Assembly: GCF_900107595.1 (NCBI RefSeq)
Contig: NZ_FNQF01000009.1
Coordinates: 1-64,000 of the forward strand
Length of the DNA: 64,000 nucleotides
Reading direction: 5' to 3'
Origin: Psychroflexus halocasei
Lineage (GTDB): Bacteria > Bacteroidota > Bacteroidia > Flavobacteriales > Flavobacteriaceae
Made by a program: the position numbers and the translations under genes. Below the pieces are notes generated by a model, which worked only from the letters and a program-made list of their open reading frames with translations, ran no database searches and was not told the DNA's origin. Positions 7,819-17,237 of the stretch are shown piece by piece (the stretch's first letter is position 1; every line of letters starts with the position of its first letter).

Positions 7819-8541
7819 TTAATCTCTAATTTGGAAAGTAATAGGAAGCGAGTAAAGAACACCTACTTTTTGACCTCGTTGCTCACCAGGTTTCATTTTA
7901 GGTAATTTATTAATAACACGCTCACCTTCTCGTTGTAATCTTGGGTGAGGGTTACGCGCTCTTACATCAACAATTTCACCAGATTTACTGATTTTAAATT
8001 GTACGTAAACTTTATTAACTCCACTTAAACCTAAGTCTTCACCAAGGCCAGTGTCGAATTCTTTACCAACAAACTCAGAAATCTTTTTACTCATACATTT
8101 CTTGCGTTCTTCATTGGTCGTGTATTTCTCACAGCCAGGGAAAATCGGTACATTTTCAATAACAGCAAAAGATACATCTCCGATTTCTTCTTCAACCTCT
8201 TCAACTTCTTCAACCTCAACAATTTCGTCTTGGTCAGTATCTGTTGATTCAATCACGACCTCTTCAACATCTTCTTCGTTGTCAACAACCTCAATAACTT
8301 CGGGTGCTGGCGGCGGTGGTGGTGGTGGTGGTGGCGGAGGTGGGGCTTTAATATCAGTAATAGGGACATCTTCTTCTTCAAGCATGTCCAAATTAACTTT
8401 ACCTGTGTCTATCTGTTCTTTATCGTATGTTTTCCATTCGATAAGGAACAAAGTTAACCCAAGCATAAGCGCAAGACCAATTTGAAAAAAAAGAAAGCTC
8501 TTTTTATTCAAATCTTTTTTTGGATTCTTTTTAGGTTCCAT
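7819..8541 (-). CDS. TonB energy-transducer protein
   Basis: A 240-residue inner-membrane protein with a short cytoplasmic Lys-rich segment, one transmembrane helix (about 17-36), a run of about a dozen prolines near residue 67, then a long acidic Val/Glu-rich periplasmic spacer and a TonB C-terminal domain (about 125-240) with FPGCEKY, VYVQFKISKSGEIVDV and LPKMKPGEQRG. It couples the proton gradient, through ExbB/ExbD encoded elsewhere, to outer membrane receptors such as the one at 34265-37252. It ends the maeB-ruvA-sprA-gcvH-vanZ-tonB series and is closed by a terminator. Confidence 0.92.
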   Translation of the reverse strand: MEPKKNPKKDLNKKSFLFFQIGLALMLGLTLFLIEWKTYDKEQIDTGKVNLDMLEEEDVPITDIKAPPPPPPPPPPPPAPEVIEVVDNEEDVEEVVIESTDTDQDEIVEVEEVEEVEEEIGDVSFAVIENVPIFPGCEKYTTNEERKKCMSKKISEFVGKEFDTGLGEDLGLSGVNKVYVQFKISKSGEIVDVRARNPHPRLQREGERVINKLPKMKPGEQRGQKVGVLYSLPITFQIRD

Positions 8542-8595
8542 AATTAATTTTTAAAGATTACTAAAGTATAAATTTTCAAAAGACTATCAATGACT

Positions 8596-9000
8596 TTACT
8601 TATTAATTTTTAAAAATTGTAACAAAGCACTTGTAATAACAAGACCGATAAATGATCCTAAAGTATTTGCTGCAATATCATAATAATCAAAAGTTCTATA
8701 GGTAGTCAAGCTCTCTTGAAGGACTTCAATAACAATGCCAAAAAGTATTGTTAAAAAAAATATACCGCTAAAATCTTTTAACGATATATTTTTTTCTCTG
8801 TAATTTCTATAATGCAGTGCCACACTAAAGCTCAATGAGGCATAGGCAATGAGATGATAAAGTTTATCTGCTGATTTGACTTTTAGCTTAGGTAAATCAC
8901 TAATATTAATAAGTGATAGAGCAGGAATTGCACTTGCTATCAGAATCAACAAGCATAGACTTAGCCACTTATTCGATATGAGCTTTATAAGCTGCTGCAT
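8596..9000 (-). CDS. VanZ-family membrane protein
   Basis: About 134 residues with four hydrophobic helices. VanZ hallmarks are visible: [14 protein letters not shown] in helix 2, GIVIEVLQ in helix 3 and the [16 protein letters not shown] segment before the last helix. The frame extends to an ATG at 9012, but the ATG at 9000 gives a more usual N-terminus and less overlap (32 bases) with gcvH. VanZ proteins are small membrane proteins of unknown biochemical role; the antibiotic-resistance name does not apply here. The gene sits between gcvH and tonB, an arrangement I recall from other Flavobacteriia. Confidence 0.85.
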   Translation of the reverse strand: MQQLIKLISNKWLSLCLLILIASAIPALSLINISDLPKLKVKSADKLYHLIAYASLSFSVALHYRNYREKNISLKDFSGIFFLTILFGIVIEVLQESLTTYRTFDYYDIAANTLGSFIGLVITSALLQFLKINK

Positions 9001-9346
9001 CGATAAGGTCATTAAGTTGTTCAGTATCTTTTATTTTAGCCTTAATCATCCAACCTTTGCCATAAGGATCTTCGTTGACTAATTCTGGTTCATCTTCAAG
9101 CTCTTCATTGAATTCAATGATTTCGCCATCAAATGGTAAAAATAAGTCAGAAACAGTTTTAACAGCTTCAACAGTTCCAAATACTTCTTCTTTATCAAGC
9201 TCTTCGTCTACTGTTTCAACTTCTACATAGACAATGTCACCTAGTTCGCTTTGAGCGAAATCCGTTATGCCTATTGTTGCTACGTCACCTTCAATCTTGA
9301 CCCATTCGTGGTCTTTTGTGTATTTTAAATCTTCAGGTAATTTCAT
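8969..9346 (-). CDS. gcvH: glycine cleavage system H protein
   Basis: A 125-residue lipoyl-carrier protein of full length. It starts [19 protein letters not shown] as in canonical H proteins and carries the lipoylation motif [13 protein letters not shown], the lysine being the attachment site. It shuttles the aminomethyl group between the P, T and L proteins of glycine cleavage, none of which is in this window. It follows sprA by 19 bases and overlaps the vanZ-like gene. Confidence 0.96.
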   Translation of the reverse strand: MKLPEDLKYTKDHEWVKIEGDVATIGITDFAQSELGDIVYVEVETVDEELDKEEVFGTVEAVKTVSDLFLPFDGEIIEFNEELEDEPELVNEDPYGKGWMIKAKIKDTEQLNDLIDAAAYKAHIE

Positions 9347-9365
9347 CTTTATATTTGTTTAATTA

Positions 9366-12300
9366 TTAGTTTCCAAAGTTGTATCTCAATGTAAATCCAC
9401 TTCTAATCGTTGTTTGTGGATAAATTGTGGAGATCGCATTTTTCGAAAAGATATGATCATAAAAGAAAATCGCAGTTAAGTTTTTTGTGAAAGCATATTC
9501 TGCTTCAAAATCTATTGACCAAATGTCTTGTCCTGCAGTCGTTCTGTTATTTACAACATCTAATGATCTGATGATTGTTTCATTTTTTCTTAAAGATAGA
9601 TTTGCGTTTAATTTTAAATCACTGCTTAAAACGCGTCTGTTACCTTCAAATTGAGTTACAATCTTCAAATCTTTGATGCGATAACCAACCCCAAAGATAT
9701 ACTCTTCCCCTAACATTTCTGTTAAAAGGCTGTTATTAAAACTCAATGATAAAGCTCTGTCTTTTCGATATTCAGCTAAAATACTAACTGAGTTTTTCAT
9801 TTCAAAATCGACCTTTAATAAAGGTGTAAATTCTTCTATTAAGTTGATGTTTGAAATGATGTATTCACTGTTGAAATTTCCTTTTTGATTTTTATTAAAT
9901 TGCCCGTAAGGATCAATTCTGTTAAAGTTCAAGTTACTTTGAAATTGATTGATCGTGTAGGATGATGAGTAAGCATGTTGTAATGAAAACCTAGTAAACC
10001 TTTCTTTGAACCAGTTCAGACGCATTAAGCCTGAGTATTTCAAATTCCAATTTGGTAGAGGCGTATCTCTAAAAGCTCCAAGCTTTACACTTCCTGCATC
10101 TTTTCCAGTATATGCAGCAAGGAACGCAGGTAGTAACACATCTTGACTTGAGCGCCCAAAGCCTTTAGGATAACCGTTTTCGTCAATATTTGACGGATCA
10201 TTGATATTAATGCCAGCATTTGAAGCTAATCGATTTGCAATGACAAGTCTGTTACTTCTAAAATCTTCAAAAGTTTGTGATTGATCTCTTGAGCTTTCTT
10301 TAAAAGCTGTCTTGATCATATTTGTAGAAATGTTGAAGTTACCAAATGTATTTGGCGTCACAGATCTATACTCACCTGTTAGTTGATCAATATTGTAATT
10401 TTCCGCATAGGTATCAGAATACATACGGTTTGCAGTTAAGTCCAACGTTAATCCTGGTAAAAGTTTGATGCCTGCCTGTATATCTAACTGTGTGTTTTTC
10501 GTTCGTGTATATTCCTCATTAAAGTCTTGATACATTGTTAGCCAACCTTTGCGTGCAGCGCGTTCTCTTATGTCGCTTTGCCCACCAAATGTGAAAGCTG
10601 CAGAAGGTTTTAAAGTTCCTCCAAAACCTATGCTGTTAAGGTAACCTGGTAAAAAGATTCCTTTTGTGTTTGAGTAATTAACTTGCACGCGGTCAAGTGC
10701 TGTCACAATTCCTATTAAGGTATTTAATGCTTTATCTCCTGTTGATAATTCACTTGAGTTTCCTGAAGGCGCTTCTTCTTTTTGTAGCGTTTGAGCTGCA
10801 AGATCAGAGCCGCCTCTTCTTCTGCTCATTTGCTGTCTACCATTGTTGGCCTGGCTATTTGCTCGTTTCTTAGTTAAGCCGATGTAGTTATAAAATCTGC
10901 TCATCGTCAAGTTTGCATTGATGTTGTGCTGAGCAGAGTTTTGAACGGTGTTTCCTAAATCTGGAATGTCTTCAAGATTTCTTAAAACTTCAGATCCTTT
11001 TTCCCACATAAAATCTCCTGAATATGAATACTGCGCTTTTAAGAAGCTTAAAAAAGGAAGTTTTTCTAAAGGTAAAGTGTAATTAACTTGTAAACGCTGA
11101 TAATGTCTGTTTGGTTCGCCGAAGTTGATAAAATCATCCCAAATGCCAACTGAATTATCTTGATTGTTATTTTCGTCAATATAATTTCTAACAATTCTAT
11201 TTGTTGAAGAATTGAAATTAAAATTTAAAGCATCAGTTAATTTATGTTCAATACTGTATTCCCAGTCATAGAAATAATTACGCTGATATAATTTTGGCGT
11301 TCCTATGCTTCCTGGAGGCAAGTTGAGATTTCTCAATTTCATTTCGTTATACTGCCTGTTAAAAGTTGAGCTTGCAGAAAGTGATGTTGGTAATAAATTG
11401 ATATTGAAATCTGTTAATAAATCAAAATACGGACTTTTTAATAATTCAATATTTTTAAAAGGCTCAACTTTATATGGTTCAACTTGATATTCGTAAGTTA
11501 AGCCAACATTCAGGGATTGATCTTTTGATTTTTCTATTTCAAAATCTCTATGATCAATTTGATTATAAGTTCCTGAGAAAGCAAAGTTTTCAATATCGTA
11601 AGGCATTGGCGTACTTTCTTCTTGGCCAACTCTATCTTTCCTTAAGCCAATAACACTTACACTTTGGCGGCGTGTATATGTTTCCGCACGTTCTTTGATT
11701 TGGTCTCTGGTCTCACTGTCTGGTGCTGTGTCTAGAATGTTATCAAGTTCTAAATCATCATAAACCGGATCATATTTAGGCGTGATTAATTCTTCACCTC
11801 GACTATAAGAAAATGGAATACGAACACCCCAATCTTGAGGAAGAAGTTGACCGACATTAATACCTGTCACAACATCATATTGTTGCATATCTTCTTGACT
11901 ACGTTGGTTTGGACCATCTTCAATACCGCCAAAACCTGACGTACTTCTTCGACCAGTTGCTGATATGTTTGCAAAGTCAGCAAAATTGGTGTCCATGTTT
12001 GCAACGGCAGCCCAACCACCTTCATTTTTTAAACCAGATAAGCGCATTTCATTAAACCAAACTTTACCTGAAATATTTTGGTTAGAGCTGTTTGTTAAAC
12101 CTAACATCATCACTCTGACATTACCAAAACTAGGATTTCCTTTGATACCAATACGCATTTCGCCTGGTAGGCTATTTGGAGCTGGAGATAGCTCTTCAGT
12201 GAAATAATTTAGGTCAAGGCTACTGTAATTATCATCATTAAGGACTAATGACTTTATACGTTGTAAAACATCTAGACTCAACTCTAAATCATTCTCAGCT

Positions 12301-15300
12301 GGCCAAACGCCTCTTGGTGTTAAATCGCCTGGAGAGCTCACTTTTAAAGGGACTTCAATTTGGTAATAGTTGTCAGTGAAGTCGATTCCCATCCTGATGA
12401 AAGCGACCATTTCATCATCTTGTAATTGTGGATTTGGGGCAGGATATGATTCAGCATGTAAAAACATTTCAAGCTTTTCGTACTGTCGCATATCAATTTG
12501 ATAATTCTTATAAACGCCACGAGAATCTTTAGACTCTAGGTTTTTGACATTTAAAGAAATAGACTTTTCATCTTCTCTTATTGTCGTGTTGTTGTTAACT
12601 AATTCTTCGCGGTAAACACCAGGAGGAGTTACATAAGCTGATGTTGTTTCTTCTGAAACAGATTCAGAACTAAATTGTGTTGTTGTACTTGTTTCTGGAT
12701 CATTACCATCAGGTCTGATAGGTTGGTTGTAAGTTAAATAATCACCTCTCACTAGGTCCAAACTACCAAATCTTAAAATTGTCTGTTCTTCAAAATCTGT
12801 CATAAACAAACGCATAAAACGGATTGATCTTAAATCAGATATGCCGCCGACTGAATATTTGGAATCAGTTTTTAAAGGGACTCTAAATTGTACCCAACGG
12901 ACTGGCATTTGGTTCCCATTTTCTAAAGTTACATTGGTTTCTCTAACGTCTGTAATATAATCACGATCAATGCCAGCACTTGAGCTTGTATTGTTTTGAA
13001 CACTCATGTTAGGATAAATAGGAACTTCATATTCGAAATAGCTATCTATCGTGTTCATCGTGTTGTCTCTGTTAACATCTTCTACATCTGGAAAAGATGA
13101 ATTTCCTCTGTTATTTTCAGAAACATCAACAGGATTGTTGCCTTCCAAGCCGTTATATTTCGCATAACGATCAAGAATGCCACCTTCTGAGTTAAGGTAG
13201 TAGATATAATCGTCGTTTGAAGGATCTTCAAAACCAGCAAAAGCAGGGAATTTTTCAGCTTCTTGTGCGTTACTTAGTCCATCTAAACCAACATCTTGAT
13301 TGGCTCTTTGTTGTCCTTCTGTGTCAAAAGCATAAACCAAAGATTGATTACTAGGGACTTTACCAAAATTGGTTGTTAAGGTATTTGATAAGCCTCCGTC
13401 TTCTGGTAAACCGTTTTCAAATTGCTTGCGACCATCTTTTAAAATATCTTCAGAAATACTACCAAAGTTAAGAACAACTTTACCGCCATTATTTGTGACA
13501 TTGTCATCATAGATAAATGGATCCATTACCCAAAACTCAACAAATTCAACATTAGCACGTTCAAAGTCTGTTGTTTGTAAACCCCGCATAATTCCACCGA
13601 AATTCTGCTTGGCATTCGGCAATTGGTTATCGTTAGCAGCAGCTGGATTGTAGTTATACATCCCGCGCTCATTTGGATCGTAAGATAAATCCAAAGAGTA
13701 AATTGTTTGAATTTGACCAGGCACTAAATCTGTGTTTGGGAATAGTTCATTGATCAAAATTCGTCTTGAGTAATATTGGGATAAATCTTGATCCGTTAGT
13801 CCGCTTGGTCTTTGAGAGCTGTAGAAAATCGGGTCAATAGTGTACCAATTTAATTTTGCTCTGTAATTGTTGATGCTAATATCATCATTGACATCGTAAG
13901 TGCCGTTAACATCATTTGGACCTCTAAATCCAACAGGAATACTTGATAAACTCCATGAATCTGGATTAAGTACTGAAATTGAAGTTTGAGATCCTTCGAA
14001 ATCGTCGATATATGAAGTTGCTTCTCCTCCAAATTCACTTGCTTTTGGTGAGCCAGGTTTGAGGTAAGCAAATTCTCCTCTAAAAGAAAATCTAGACTCA
14101 ACATCTGTATCAATGTTAGGAAGCTTATTAACAAGCCTAGTAAAGAAAGGAACTTCAGTGTCGTATTTTAAATTAAATCCGTAGATGGAGTTGTTTATCG
14201 CTTCTGAATTATAATCTGATTTTTGAGTGATTGGTTTTTCACTTAAATTTAAAAATGTTGCGCCAAATTGTAAATCATCACTAAATCTGTGTTGAACGTC
14301 AATTCCTGTAAAGCGTTTTGTTTGTCTTCCAAAGACAGCATTGTTTTCAGTTGAAATATTAATGGGTGTGTTGGAAGCGAGTAAGGCTTCATCAAGAATA
14401 TTCACACGGCTCAACTCGTAATCAACAGTATAATCAACACCTTCTTGTAATTCTCTTCCGCCCGCAGTCACTTTAACAGAACCTCGCGGAACGTTAAATG
14501 AACCGATCGGGATGCCGTTAGCACCTGAGGATTTATAACGTCCTTTTAATTGGAATTTATTTTTATCAGTGCCTTCTTGTTTTGCTTGCGTTTTAGTTGT
14601 TTTATATAAACTTCTAAAAACATATTTCTTTTGGTTGTCGTTATAAGTCACAGGATCGCTATAATCTTCACTTCCTGTGTTTGGTGAATTGTCTAACTTT
14701 TCAAAAAGATATTCACCAAAAGGTTCAACTTGTGTAAATTTAATTAAGCCTTTATCTGGATCAATCGTAATTCCTGGTACAAAATCAAAAAAGCCATCAC
14801 CACCGTTAATCGGGTCGTTGTTAGCATTTAATTGATCTAACTGAAAGACCTTTAATAAATTTTCATCTTCAACATCAGATGGCAAAGGAACAGATGAGTT
14901 TGGCGCAGCTTCAATAAAGTTGACCGGTTCAGGATCTTTGTATAAAATATTAAACCTAAAGCCATCTTCTTCTAATTGATTTGTCCCTAAATAATAAAAG
15001 TTTTTCATCATCAAATCCCAAACAGGTTCGTTCACATTTGTAATTGGACTTTTAAGAAGCTTAACAATTAAATTTTGATTTTGAGCGATTTGTTCACCAG
15101 GAACATTAGGATTTTCAGTGGTTTCAGTTGCATCTGGTCCGCCATTTGCAAACTCACCAACTTGAAAAACTTTACCATCTGTTGTTTTATATTCAAAAGC
15201 GATACCTAAAATCTCGTCGTTTGATAAACGTTGGTTTAAAGAAATATAACCAAGCTGAGGGTAAAGCGTGTATTCATTTTGTCTTAATTCTCTTGCGTTT

Positions 15301-16601
15301 TCTAAAACAGCATAGTCACGACCTTCGGAAACAGCAGAATTAGCAGCACCAAAACCTTGGTTGACAGTTGAAATATCTCGAATGGCATTCGTTAAAATGG
15401 AATTTCCAGAGCCAATGCCAAAAGGGTTAAAATCGTTATTTGTGTTATGCGGTCTTGCGTTTGGATTATTGATGAAGTTAGGGACAGGGGGAGCGGTTTG
15501 ATTTCCTTGGTTATCAATAAATAAACCTAATTTCTCAGGATCTGATTCTCCAACATCTTGCAAAGCGACAATGCTTCTGGCATTCGAATAATCATTTGAA
15601 TTGTTTGATCTATTTGTCACCCAAACTTGAACTCTTGTGATTTGAAATTTACTATTGACAAATGGATAATTTTTTAAAGCATCATCATATTGATCACGAA
15701 AGTATTGCGATAAGAAGAAGTGTCTATTCTCATCATAATCTAAAATGAATTTATCAAAATCTCTAACCGTTGCACCGCCTTCGACTTGAACGCTTTGACG
15801 CTCTGAGTTTAGCTCTGAGAAAACACCAGTAATTGTTGTTTTACCAAACTGAAGTTCTGTTTTTACACCAAACAAACTTTGAGCACCTTCAATCAAAGAA
15901 CTATTAATTGGCATATTAACGTTACCAACTTCAATTTTACGAACGATATCATCTTCTGTTGGAGTGTATTCAAGTTTGATTTGGTTTTGAAAATCAAAAG
16001 TTGATTCTGTGTCGTATTCCGCGTTTACAGTTAATCGTTCACCAACAAAGGCTTGAAGCCCAACGCTGATGCGTTGATCAAAATCAAAAGTGACATTGCT
16101 TTGATTTCTAGGCGATATAGAAGGGTTGTCTTGTTTTGAATAAAGAATTCCTAAATCAATTGCAACTGAACCTCTTGGAATGACTTCAATTCTATTACCT
16201 CCAAAAACACTTTGAAAGAAAGAATTATTGACATAAAAAATCGGAATTAAATTCTTCTGATTTTCTTCATTTCTACCGCTAGCGGCATCAGACTTTTGTT
16301 TGAAGTAAGCTTTGAGCTGCTGCTCCATGATTAAATCATGGTATTCTTCACGCGTTAAAACCAGCGGATATTTAATACTGACTTCGCCTATTTTTTCGGT
16401 GTAAATATATTTGTCTAAAATTGGATCGTATTTGTATTTTTTTGCAATACTTGATGGATCATCCATAAAGATCTGTCCAAAACTATAACCTGTTTTGGTG
16501 CTGTCTTGTTCCGTTTGACCAAAAGTTTCTGTTGTACCAAAGAGTAAACATGTAAATACGATGCAGAAAGCTGAAAATTTATGACTTAGCAGTGACTCCA
16601 A
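9366..16601 (-). CDS. sprA: SprA, outer membrane translocon of the type IX secretion system
   Basis: A 2411-residue protein, matching the giant SprA/Sov family in length. A signal peptide (cleaved near ETFGQ) is followed by repeated aromatic beta strands and Asn/Asp-rich loops throughout, ending in an aromatic strand (FTLRYNFGN) as expected for a very large outer membrane barrel. Established knowledge: SprA is the pore through which T9SS cargo crosses the outer membrane, and it is required for gliding in motile flavobacteria. Likely cargo in this window are the proteins at 47619 and 61385. The gene begins only five bases after the ruvA stop, so it is co-transcribed with a DNA repair gene. The frame is intact over its full length. 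Confidence 0.96.
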   Translation of the reverse strand: MESLLSHKFSAFCIVFTCLLFGTTETFGQTEQDSTKTGYSFGQIFMDDPSSIAKKYKYDPILDKYIYTEKIGEVSIKYPLVLTREEYHDLIMEQQLKAYFKQKSDAASGRNEENQKNLIPIFYVNNSFFQSVFGGNRIEVIPRGSVAIDLGILYSKQDNPSISPRNQSNVTFDFDQRISVGLQAFVGERLTVNAEYDTESTFDFQNQIKLEYTPTEDDIVRKIEVGNVNMPINSSLIEGAQSLFGVKTELQFGKTTITGVFSELNSERQSVQVEGGATVRDFDKFILDYDENRHFFLSQYFRDQYDDALKNYPFVNSKFQITRVQVWVTNRSNNSNDYSNARSIVALQDVGESDPEKLGLFIDNQGNQTAPPVPNFINNPNARPHNTNNDFNPFGIGSGNSILTNAIRDISTVNQGFGAANSAVSEGRDYAVLENARELRQNEYTLYPQLGYISLNQRLSNDEILGIAFEYKTTDGKVFQVGEFANGGPDATETTENPNVPGEQIAQNQNLIVKLLKSPITNVNEPVWDLMMKNFYYLGTNQLEEDGFRFNILYKDPEPVNFIEAAPNSSVPLPSDVEDENLLKVFQLDQLNANNDPINGGDGFFDFVPGITIDPDKGLIKFTQVEPFGEYLFEKLDNSPNTGSEDYSDPVTYNDNQKKYVFRSLYKTTKTQAKQEGTDKNKFQLKGRYKSSGANGIPIGSFNVPRGSVKVTAGGRELQEGVDYTVDYELSRVNILDEALLASNTPINISTENNAVFGRQTKRFTGIDVQHRFSDDLQFGATFLNLSEKPITQKSDYNSEAINNSIYGFNLKYDTEVPFFTRLVNKLPNIDTDVESRFSFRGEFAYLKPGSPKASEFGGEATSYIDDFEGSQTSISVLNPDSWSLSSIPVGFRGPNDVNGTYDVNDDISINNYRAKLNWYTIDPIFYSSQRPSGLTDQDLSQYYSRRILINELFPNTDLVPGQIQTIYSLDLSYDPNERGMYNYNPAAANDNQLPNAKQNFGGIMRGLQTTDFERANVEFVEFWVMDPFIYDDNVTNNGGKVVLNFGSISEDILKDGRKQFENGLPEDGGLSNTLTTNFGKVPSNQSLVYAFDTEGQQRANQDVGLDGLSNAQEAEKFPAFAGFEDPSNDDYIYYLNSEGGILDRYAKYNGLEGNNPVDVSENNRGNSSFPDVEDVNRDNTMNTIDSYFEYEVPIYPNMSVQNNTSSSAGIDRDYITDVRETNVTLENGNQMPVRWVQFRVPLKTDSKYSVGGISDLRSIRFMRLFMTDFEEQTILRFGSLDLVRGDYLTYNQPIRPDGNDPETSTTTQFSSESVSEETTSAYVTPPGVYREELVNNNTTIREDEKSISLNVKNLESKDSRGVYKNYQIDMRQYEKLEMFLHAESYPAPNPQLQDDEMVAFIRMGIDFTDNYYQIEVPLKVSSPGDLTPRGVWPAENDLELSLDVLQRIKSLVLNDDNYSSLDLNYFTEELSPAPNSLPGEMRIGIKGNPSFGNVRVMMLGLTNSSNQNISGKVWFNEMRLSGLKNEGGWAAVANMDTNFADFANISATGRRSTSGFGGIEDGPNQRSQEDMQQYDVVTGINVGQLLPQDWGVRIPFSYSRGEELITPKYDPVYDDLELDNILDTAPDSETRDQIKERAETYTRRQSVSVIGLRKDRVGQEESTPMPYDIENFAFSGTYNQIDHRDFEIEKSKDQSLNVGLTYEYQVEPYKVEPFKNIELLKSPYFDLLTDFNINLLPTSLSASSTFNRQYNEMKLRNLNLPPGSIGTPKLYQRNYFYDWEYSIEHKLTDALNFNFNSSTNRIVRNYIDENNNQDNSVGIWDDFINFGEPNRHYQRLQVNYTLPLEKLPFLSFLKAQYSYSGDFMWEKGSEVLRNLEDIPDLGNTVQNSAQHNINANLTMSRFYNYIGLTKKRANSQANNGRQQMSRRRGGSDLAAQTLQKEEAPSGNSSELSTGDKALNTLIGIVTALDRVQVNYSNTKGIFLPGYLNSIGFGGTLKPSAAFTFGGQSDIRERAARKGWLTMYQDFNEEYTRTKNTQLDIQAGIKLLPGLTLDLTANRMYSDTYAENYNIDQLTGEYRSVTPNTFGNFNISTNMIKTAFKESSRDQSQTFEDFRSNRLVIANRLASNAGININDPSNIDENGYPKGFGRSSQDVLLPAFLAAYTGKDAGSVKLGAFRDTPLPNWNLKYSGLMRLNWFKERFTRFSLQHAYSSSYTINQFQSNLNFNRIDPYGQFNKNQKGNFNSEYIISNINLIEEFTPLLKVDFEMKNSVSILAEYRKDRALSLSFNNSLLTEMLGEEYIFGVGYRIKDLKIVTQFEGNRRVLSSDLKLNANLSLRKNETIIRSLDVVNNRTTAGQDIWSIDFEAEYAFTKNLTAIFFYDHIFSKNAISTIYPQTTIRSGFTLRYNFGN

Positions 16602-16606
16602 ATGAA

Positions 16607-17185
16607 CTATAGTTTTTTCAAGGCGGTTTTAATAATATTCTCTAAAGTAACAGAAGGCTCATCAGCGATAATTTTGCTGACAATCTTTTCAGATTTTTTT
16701 CTATTATATCCGAGAGTTTCTAAAGCAGATAACGCTTCTTTCTTGTGTGTATTGTTTGAATTTGGGATTTTTTTAACATCGTTAGATAAGTCCATTTTAT
16801 CTTTGAGATCAATGATAACACGCTGAGCTGTTTTTTTACCAATTCCTTTAACGCTTTGTATTGTGTCTGCATCTTCGCTTGATATGGCGTCAATCACTTG
16901 TGAAGGTGATAATGATGATAACATTATGCGAGCCGTGCTAGTCCCTATGCCTGAAACACTAATAAGTTTTCGAAAAACTTCACGTTCTTCTTTATCCATG
17001 AAGCCATATAAAGTATGCGCATCTTCTTTAACATGAAGATGCGTATATACTTTAATATGTTCTTCGTTTTTTATTTGAGAAAAAGTATGTAACGAAACAT
17101 TGATTTCATATCCAATTCCTTGGCAATCAATAACAATGTTTGTCGGATTTTTCTCTATTAATTTTCCTACAATTTGGGTAATCAT
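16607..17185 (-). CDS. ruvA: Holliday junction branch migration protein RuvA
   Basis: A 192-residue RuvA of normal length. It has an N-terminal OB-fold (ITQIVGKLIEKNPTNIVID), two helix-hairpin-helix motifs (LISVSGIGTSTARIML and SVKGIGKKTAQRVIIDL) and a C-terminal three-helix domain (about 145-192) that contacts RuvB. It works as a tetramer with RuvB (20554-21576) to move Holliday junctions. It is not adjacent to ruvB, but lies between maeB and sprA in a minus-strand operon. Confidence 0.96.
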   Translation of the reverse strand: MITQIVGKLIEKNPTNIVIDCQGIGYEINVSLHTFSQIKNEEHIKVYTHLHVKEDAHTLYGFMDKEEREVFRKLISVSGIGTSTARIMLSSLSPSQVIDAISSEDADTIQSVKGIGKKTAQRVIIDLKDKMDLSNDVKKIPNSNNTHKKEALSALETLGYNRKKSEKIVSKIIADEPSVTLENIIKTALKKL

Positions 17186-17237
17186 TTTAAGATGATTTTA
17201 AGAAGCCCAAATGTAATAAAATAAATCTATCTTAAAT

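Noticed and set aside
8278-8345. Phase-variable repeat in the tonB poly-proline tract
   Set aside because: The repeat unit is three bases, so slippage would only change proline number and not switch the frame.
8051-8485. Plus-strand 144-codon frame rich in Ser, Thr and Gly
   Set aside because: It is the antisense shadow of the tonB Pro/Glu/Val-rich spacer; the Gly run is simply the complement of the proline codons.
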